Shown here piece after piece: positions 31,942 to 36,673 of a DNA stretch of 36,673 nt. The notes beneath the pieces were generated by a model. It had not been told where the DNA came from, did no database searches, and worked only from the letters and a program-made list of their open reading frames with translations. Every line of letters begins with the position of its first letter. Position 1 is the first letter of the stretch. The position numbers and the translations under genes are program-made. Source of the stretch: Roseivivax halodurans JCM 10272 (GTDB taxonomy: Bacteria; Pseudomonadota; Alphaproteobacteria; Rhodobacterales; Rhodobacteraceae); NCBI RefSeq assembly GCF_000521785.1, contig NZ_JALZ01000026.1, positions 1-36,673 of the forward strand, written 5' to 3'.

Positions 31942-33021
31942 ATGAAACATCTGCTTGGTACCGCACTTGGCTGTGCGCTGGCACTGCCCGCCGCCACCTT
32001 CGCGCAGGAGACCATCCCCCTCACGGTGGCATCGAGCCATCCGACGGTGATCCCGTGGGTCGGCATGATCCAGACCCATTTCATGGCGCGCACCGACGAG
32101 ATTCTCGCGGAGGGCGGCAACTACCAGATCGAATGGAACGAGGCCTTCGGCGGACAGCTCTACAAGGCGAACGCGACGCTCGACTCGGTCGAGCAGGGCA
32201 TCACCGATATCGGCTGGGTGTTCTCGTTCCTAGAGCCCGCGAAGCTGCCGCTGAGCCAGGCCTCGTCCTACGCGCCGTTCTCGACCGCAGACGCCTCCAT
32301 GCAGCTCGAGGTCATGGCTGAGCTCTTCGAGACCAACGAGGCCTTCCGGAACGAGTGGGAGCAGTACAACCTCAAGGTCCTCGGCTTCACGGGGACCGAC
32401 AGCTACGACGTCTACGCCAAGGAGGAGCTCTCCGGATTCTCCGATCTCGACGGCATGAAGCTGTCGGCGCCTGGCGTGCTCGGCAACTGGCTGCGCGGGA
32501 CCGGGGCCAACGCGGTCGATGGTGCGCTCACCACGTTCTACACCGACATCCAGACCGGTGTGTCGGATGGCGTTCTGTCCCTCGCGCTCGGCGTGCTGCC
32601 GGCCAAGATCTACGAGGTCGCCCCCTTTGTTCACCGCTACGACCTGGGCGTGGCCTATTCGGGCGCGGTCGCGATCAACCGCGACAGCTGGGACAGCCTG
32701 CCCGAAGAGGTCCAGACCGCCATGATCGAGGCGGGCGAATACTACACCGAGAGCCACGGCCGGGACCTCAACGAGCGGCACGAGGCCGCGCTTGAGGCGA
32801 TGGTCGAAGCCGGGGCGCAGCAATCGCCGCCCGTCAAGATCATCGAGGTCGGCGAGGCGGACCGCGAGGCCTGGGTCCAGGCCATGCCGAACATCGCCAA
32901 GGAATGGGCCGACGGTCTTGAAGAGCAGGGCATCCCGGCGCGGGAGTTCATGCGCGCCTATCTCGACGGGATCCGCGAGCGGGGCGGGGAACCGGTGCGC
33001 GCCTGGGACGACGAGCTCTGA
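31942..33021 (+). CDS. dctP: TRAP transporter substrate-binding protein
   Basis: The 359-residue periplasmic protein has a signal peptide (about 1-22, ATFAQ end). The DctP pattern follows: LTVASSHPTVIPWVGMIQTHFMAR, EWNEAFGGQLYKANATLDSVEQGITDIGW, then DLDGMKLSAPGVLGNWLRGTGAN and FYTDIQTGVSDGVL. The last two hold the usual carboxylate-binding region. GGGAGGAG lies upstream of ATG 31942; earlier in-frame codons belong to the preceding gene. It delivers an organic acid, unidentified, to the DctQM permease. Expression with the CoA-transferase and dioxygenase regulon points to the pathway's growth substrate. Confidence 0.92.
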   Translation: MKHLLGTALGCALALPAATFAQETIPLTVASSHPTVIPWVGMIQTHFMARTDEILAEGGNYQIEWNEAFGGQLYKANATLDSVEQGITDIGWVFSFLEPAKLPLSQASSYAPFSTADASMQLEVMAELFETNEAFRNEWEQYNLKVLGFTGTDSYDVYAKEELSGFSDLDGMKLSAPGVLGNWLRGTGANAVDGALTTFYTDIQTGVSDGVLSLALGVLPAKIYEVAPFVHRYDLGVAYSGAVAINRDSWDSLPEEVQTAMIEAGEYYTESHGRDLNERHEAALEAMVEAGAQQSPPVKIIEVGEADREAWVQAMPNIAKEWADGLEEQGIPAREFMRAYLDGIRERGGEPVRAWDDEL

Positions 33022-33025
33022 TCCC

Positions 33026-33580
33026 GTGAGGTCCGAAACCGACAGCGAAGACGGTGCCGAGCTTCGGCACCGGTCCGCACCGGAGCGGATCTGGGCCCTG
33101 GTGGTCGACGCTCTCGCCGCGCTCGGAACGTTCCTGATCGCGGGGCTGATGCTGCTCATCTGTGCAGATATCGTCGCACGGAACGGGATGGGCTCTTCGC
33201 TGCCCCTGATTTCGGAGCTCGGAGCGCTTCTCCTCGTCATGATCGTCTGTCTTCAGCTTGCCGCGACGATCAGGGCCGACCGTCTTGCGCGAGCCGGACT
33301 CTTCATCACCCCCGTGAGCGCCTCACGCCCGCGTACGGGGGCCGCGTTCGAAGCCGCCTTCTGCCTTGTCGGCGCCCTGATGGTCGGGATGATGGCCTGG
33401 GCGACGCTCGATGTGCTGGCGGCCGACTGGGAGCGTGGCGAGTTCATCGGCACGCCCGGTCTCGGCACCCTTCCCACATGGCCGTTCCGCCTCCTCATCC
33501 TGATCGGCCTCACGGTCGCGGCGGTCGAATTCCTGGTCCGGGCGCTGCGGTCCCTGCGGCTTGCGGCAGGCGCCGCATGA
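33026..33580 (+). CDS. dctQ: TRAP transporter small membrane subunit
   Basis: The 184-residue protein has four membrane helices at about 27-50, 60-85, 105-128 and 145-170. ADIVARN and ELGALLLVMIVCLQLAATIRADRLAR near 50-90 are typical of DctQ. The start is GTG at 33026, four nt after the dctP stop, because the translated frame before it runs through dctP and there is no ATG near. The ribosome site is weak, so coupling to dctP is likely. It overlaps dctM by ATGA. Confidence 0.87.
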   Translation: MRSETDSEDGAELRHRSAPERIWALVVDALAALGTFLIAGLMLLICADIVARNGMGSSLPLISELGALLLVMIVCLQLAATIRADRLARAGLFITPVSASRPRTGAAFEAAFCLVGALMVGMMAWATLDVLAADWERGEFIGTPGLGTLPTWPFRLLILIGLTVAAVEFLVRALRSLRLAAGAA

Positions 33581-34890
33581 GCCCGCTCGAGATCGGCTAT
33601 TCCGCCGTCGGCGGCCTCGTCCTGCTGATCTACCTGGGCATGCCGATCGGCATCGCGATGCTCGGCGTCTCGTTTGTCGGCGTGGCCATGATCCGCAACG
33701 ATGCCGTCGCGCTGAATATGCTCGGCGCGGTCGGCAACGACAGCCTTCGCGAATATCTCTTCGCCGTGGTGCCTCTCTTCGTGCTGATGGGTCTCCTGGT
33801 GACGGTCTCCAATGTCGGCAAGGACACGTTCGACGTCTTCCAGCGCATGATGCGCAACGTGACAGCGGGCCTTGGCATAGCGACGGTCTTCGCCAACGCG
33901 GTCTTCGCCTCCATTACCGGCATCTCGATCGCCTCGGCCACGGTCTTCAGCCGTGTCGCCGTGCCGGAAATGACGCGCCACGGCTACACTAAGCGGTTCG
34001 CAACCGGGGTCGTCGCCGGCTCTTCGGTTCTCGGCATGCTGATCCCTCCCTCGCTCCTGATGATCGTCTACGCCGTCCTCGCCGAGCAATCGGTCGGACG
34101 CATGTTTCTCGCCGGCGTCGGTCCCGGTCTTCTGCTGTCGGTGGTCTTCGCGGTCACGATCTTGATCCTCGCGCGACGCTCCAAGTCCTTCGTGTTCGAG
34201 ACGACCGACGACGCCGAGGCCTACGCCGACCTCTCTCCAGGCGATTTCATCCGGAAATGCATCCCGATCCTGTCGCTCATGACGGTTGTCCTGGGCGGTC
34301 TCTATGGCGGGTTCCTGAACCCGACGGAGGCGGGCGCGGCCGGAGCGGCGGGGGCGCTCGTCATCGCATTGCTCCGCCGTTCGCTGCCCAAGCGCACGCT
34401 CTGGAACCTGATGGTGGAGACGGGCCAGATCACCGTGTCGGTGCTGTTCCTGATCCTCGCGGCCACCTTCTTCAGCCGGATGCTGGCGCTCTCCGGAGTG
34501 CCGCGGGAACTTGCGGGCCTGTTCCTCGACACCTCCATCGGACCCTACGGATTTCTGATCGCCTACCTTCTTCTGATCATCGTTCTGGGCTGCCTGATCG
34601 ATTCCATCTCGATCATGCTGATCGTGCTCCCGATCGCCCTGCCGGTGGCGGAGGCCGCAGGCTTCGACCTCATCTGGTTCGGGGTCCTGACCGTGGTGGC
34701 GGTCGAGCTGGGATTGCTCACCCCGCCGTTCGGGCTCTCGGTCTATACGATCAAGTCGGCGATCGAGGATCCGGACCTCTCGGTCGGCGACATCTTCCGC
34801 GGCACCTTGCCGTTTGTCGCTGCGATGCTCGTGGCTCTGGCGATCCTCGTCATCTTCCCGCCCATCGCGACTTGGCTCGCGCGGCTCTGA
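33577..34890 (+). CDS. dctM: TRAP transporter large membrane subunit
   Basis: The 437-residue DctM permease has about twelve helices. Family segments include LGMPIGIAMLGVSFVG, ANAVFASITGISIASATVFSRVAVPEM, GVVAGSSVLGMLIPPS and GFLNPTEAGAAGAAGALV, and it ends in ELGLLTPPFGLSVYTIKS. It moves the substrate with sodium ions. The ATG at 33577 overlaps the dctQ stop. With dctP and dctQ it forms a complete transporter. Confidence 0.92.
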   Translation: MSPLEIGYSAVGGLVLLIYLGMPIGIAMLGVSFVGVAMIRNDAVALNMLGAVGNDSLREYLFAVVPLFVLMGLLVTVSNVGKDTFDVFQRMMRNVTAGLGIATVFANAVFASITGISIASATVFSRVAVPEMTRHGYTKRFATGVVAGSSVLGMLIPPSLLMIVYAVLAEQSVGRMFLAGVGPGLLLSVVFAVTILILARRSKSFVFETTDDAEAYADLSPGDFIRKCIPILSLMTVVLGGLYGGFLNPTEAGAAGAAGALVIALLRRSLPKRTLWNLMVETGQITVSVLFLILAATFFSRMLALSGVPRELAGLFLDTSIGPYGFLIAYLLLIIVLGCLIDSISIMLIVLPIALPVAEAAGFDLIWFGVLTVVAVELGLLTPPFGLSVYTIKSAIEDPDLSVGDIFRGTLPFVAAMLVALAILVIFPPIATWLARL

Positions 34891-34907
34891 CGTTTAGCTG
34901 AGGCCCT

Positions 34908-35477
34908 ATGACCGAACTTCTCTTCATTCCCGGCAGCCTTCGCGCTGCCTCCGCCTCGCGCGCCACCGCCCGCGCCCTGATCGCACGGCTCCCCGCGGCC
35001 GTGAGCGCGCGAACAGCCGATCCGGGCCTTCTGCCGCATTACAACGCGGACCTGACCAACGATGCACACGTCGCGGCCTTCGTCGCCCAGGTCGGGCAGG
35101 CGGATGGCATCGTCTTCGTTACGCCCGAATACAACTACAGCATTCCAGGCCTGTTGAAGAACGCGATCGACTGGGCCTCGCGCCCCGCCTACGCGTCGGT
35201 CTTCAAGGACAAGCCATGTCTCGTCGTGACGGTCTCGGGCGGACCACTGGGCGGTGTTCGGGCGCAGTCGCACCTCAAATACGTGCTGAACGGCATGCTG
35301 GCGCGCGTCCATCCCAGCAAGGAGATCCTTGTGCCGCAGGCAAATGCCAAGATAGAGAACGGCACGCTTGTGGACGAAGCGATCCTCGATTTCGCCGGCG
35401 AGATCCTTGACGATTTCGCGTCCAACCTTGCGATCGACGCGACCTCGCACGTCACGGAGCGGCCGCCGATCCCCTAG
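34908..35477 (+). CDS. NAD(P)H-dependent FMN reductase
   Basis: The 189-residue flavodoxin-fold enzyme shows the FMN phosphate loop PGSLRAASASR near 8-18 and PEYNYSIPGLLKNAIDW near 74-90, both diagnostic of the NADPH-dependent FMN/quinone reductase family. It follows dctM by 17 nt and is probably in the same transcript. In a ring-cleavage regulon it could reduce quinones formed by oxidation of hydroxyquinol or feed reduced flavin to a monooxygenase, but no such monooxygenase lies in the window. Confidence 0.88.
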   Translation: MTELLFIPGSLRAASASRATARALIARLPAAVSARTADPGLLPHYNADLTNDAHVAAFVAQVGQADGIVFVTPEYNYSIPGLLKNAIDWASRPAYASVFKDKPCLVVTVSGGPLGGVRAQSHLKYVLNGMLARVHPSKEILVPQANAKIENGTLVDEAILDFAGEILDDFASNLAIDATSHVTERPPIP

Positions 35478-35517
35478 CCGTGCCGAAGCCGACGCGAAAC
35501 AGCGCGGGCTCCACAGG

Positions 35518-35546
35518 TTGACCCCGGCGCATGTCGCCAATACCAA
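35518..35546 (+). promoter_or_regulatory. Candidate promoter for the DMT exporter gene
   Basis: TTGACC (35518-35523) and TACCAA (35541-35546) are separated by 17 nt, about 105 bp upstream of the ATG. The 174-bp gap after the FMN reductase supports a separate start of transcription. No terminator is seen in this gap. Confidence 0.35.
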
Positions 35547-35651
35547 CGAGGGGCCGTCGAGATGGCGTCTCGGCGGCATCCCCGTGTCCTGTCCTGAACG
35601 CCCGGACCTGTCCGTACCCTCGCCGGTCCTTCGGAGGGTGGAGGAGGTATC

Positions 35652-36596
35652 ATGACTTCGCCAACGGCACATCCGGCGGGAACGTTCGAGCACAAGCGCA
35701 GCGGCATGGCCGCGATGGTTCTGGCCATGGCGCTTCTTCCGGTCGGCGACGCGATCTCGAAATCCCTGACCTCCGTCATTCCGCCCTTCGAGGTGACCCT
35801 GCTGCGGACGCTTGCGCAAGCGGCGTTCTTCCTGCCCGCCGCCTGGGTCATGCGCCGCCATTTGTCCGGTCCGATCTTCTCGAGGGCATCCCTCGCCTCG
35901 GCCGCGCTGATCGTGACCGTGCTCTACGCTCTCATCACCGCCTTCGAGGTCATGCCCATCGCCACGGCGATCTCGATCTTCTTCGTCGAGCCTTTGCTGC
36001 TCACGCTGCTTGCGGGTCCCTTTCTCGGGGAGGTGCCGGGTCCGCGCCGCTTCGCCGCGGTGGGCGTGGGGCTCGTGGGCGCGCTGGTCGTGATCCGACC
36101 GAATTTTGCGGAGTTCGGACCGGTCGTGTTGCTGCCGCTTCTCGCCGCGCTCGGATACGCGCTCAACATGATCGTCGTGCGTAAGGCGCGGGGCGGGCAA
36201 TCCCCGCTGAGCTTCCAGTTTGGCGCCTCGCTGCTCGCCGCGGCGCTTCTGCTGTCGATCGAGGCCGCGCGCCTTGCGATCGGTATCGCCCCGGATCTGC
36301 CAGTCCTGCCGGATTGGACCGTCTACGCGGTGCTCGCGGCGGGCGCGCTGTCGACGGTGACGTTCCTGCTGATCACCTTCGCCTTCTCCCGGGTCGAAGC
36401 GAGCCTTCTCGCCCCGTTCCAGTATCTCGAGATCGTCGGAGCGACCCTCGTCGGCTTCCTGGTCTTCGGCGATATCCCCGATGCGGTCACGTTCCTCGGA
36501 ACCGGGATCATCCTCTCCTCGGGGATCTACGTCTTTCACCGCGAGCGCCAGCAGGATCGCGCAGACGCGAAGACGGCATTCTCCGGAAGCTCCTGA
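35652..36596 (+). CDS. DMT-family (EamA) transporter
   Basis: The 314-residue membrane protein has ten helices in two EamA repeats. The first runs about 18-145 (AMALLPVGDAISKSLTSVIPPFEVTLLRTLAQ, PIATAISIFFVEPLLLTLLAGPFLGE), the second about 155-300 (VEASLLAPFQYLEIVGATLVGFLVFGDIPD). GGAGGAGG precedes the ATG. Such proteins export metabolites or amino acids, and the substrate is unknown. It may be in the regulon or independent; the gap and own promoter favour independence. Confidence 0.88.
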   Translation: MTSPTAHPAGTFEHKRSGMAAMVLAMALLPVGDAISKSLTSVIPPFEVTLLRTLAQAAFFLPAAWVMRRHLSGPIFSRASLASAALIVTVLYALITAFEVMPIATAISIFFVEPLLLTLLAGPFLGEVPGPRRFAAVGVGLVGALVVIRPNFAEFGPVVLLPLLAALGYALNMIVVRKARGGQSPLSFQFGASLLAAALLLSIEAARLAIGIAPDLPVLPDWTVYAVLAAGALSTVTFLLITFAFSRVEASLLAPFQYLEIVGATLVGFLVFGDIPDAVTFLGTGIILSSGIYVFHRERQQDRADAKTAFSGSS

Positions 36597-36643
36597 CCCC
36601 ATAGTCAAGAGATCGATCGCCCAGGGGTATGGTCGGGCTTGTC

Positions 36644-36673
36644 CCCCGGGCCGCGGGTTCCCGCGGCCCGGGG
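36644..36673 (+). terminator. Strong GC-rich hairpin after the DMT gene
   Basis: CCCCGGGCCGCGG (36644-36656) is complementary to CCGCGGCCCGGGG (36661-36673), giving 13 bp with a GTTC loop. The window ends at the foot of the stem, so a T-tract cannot be checked. Position about 47 bp after the stop suits an intrinsic terminator. Confidence 0.6.

Noticed and set aside
1-36673. Mobile element, phage, CRISPR array, tRNA or rRNA
   Set aside because: No transposase, integrase, spaced direct repeats, cloverleaf or rRNA-like sequence was seen; style and base use appear even across the window.
36644-36673. Perfect palindrome at the window end as a recombination or origin site
   Set aside because: Location just after a stop codon and high GC suit a terminator better; the sequence beyond the stem is not available.

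Overview
The window is GC-rich, densely packed bacterial chromosome, and the gene content points to a marine alphaproteobacterium, most likely Rhodobacterales (Roseobacter type). The pointers are fused FhuB-type permease, TRAP transporter, NaVAb-like sodium channel, frequent ATGA gene overlaps and GTG/TTG starts. This placement is inferred from gene families and style, not from a marker gene. I see no tRNA, rRNA, CRISPR array, insertion sequence or phage gene.

Region 1 (52-12694) is an iron-siderophore uptake locus. A leftward gene encodes an exported von Willebrand A protein with five tandem Ig-like repeats. Divergent from it run exbB, two exbD paralogues, tonB and a siderophore-interacting flavin reductase. 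A second unit follows: TonB-dependent receptor, FecE/FhuC-type ATPase, two tandem periplasmic binding proteins and a two-in-one FhuB-type permease. Outer-membrane capture, energy transduction, inner-membrane import and intracellular iron release are all present. The leaders of the two units share sequence words, and the first holds a TGA-N9-TCA iron-box-like site.

Region 2 (about 12990-24920) starts with a membrane-anchored spermidine-synthase-like protein that has no ordinary start codon at the homology-expected place. A leftward cyanophycin operon follows: cyanophycinase, cyanophycin synthetase, an uncharacterised ATP-grasp ligase and a CocE/NonD hydrolase. A divergent isoaspartyl peptidase lies behind a terminator-like leader hairpin. 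Synthesis, depolymerisation and dipeptide cleavage of the nitrogen reserve are therefore together, with two extra enzymes whose roles are unassigned. A voltage-gated sodium channel, an ABM-domain protein and a protein of unknown function come next.

Region 3 (25120-36596) is a divergent catabolic regulon. Leftward: intradiol (hydroxyquinol-type) dioxygenase, IclR-type regulator, Tat-exported amidohydrolase and a MetE-like zinc methyltransferase. Rightward: citryl-CoA-lyase-like protein, CaiB/BaiF CoA-transferase, YCII-like protein, DctPQM TRAP transporter and flavin reductase, then a DMT exporter probably from its own promoter. The 130-bp divergent control region carries overlapping face-to-face promoter candidates and a perfect 7-1-7 palindrome, a good candidate for the IclR operator. 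The substrate is not evident, and the enzyme set does not match a standard beta-ketoadipate or hydroxyquinol pathway. A strong GC-rich hairpin ends the window.

The best candidates for undescribed biology are the extended cyanophycin operon and the aromatic/TRAP regulon with CoA-transferase plus citryl-CoA-lyase.
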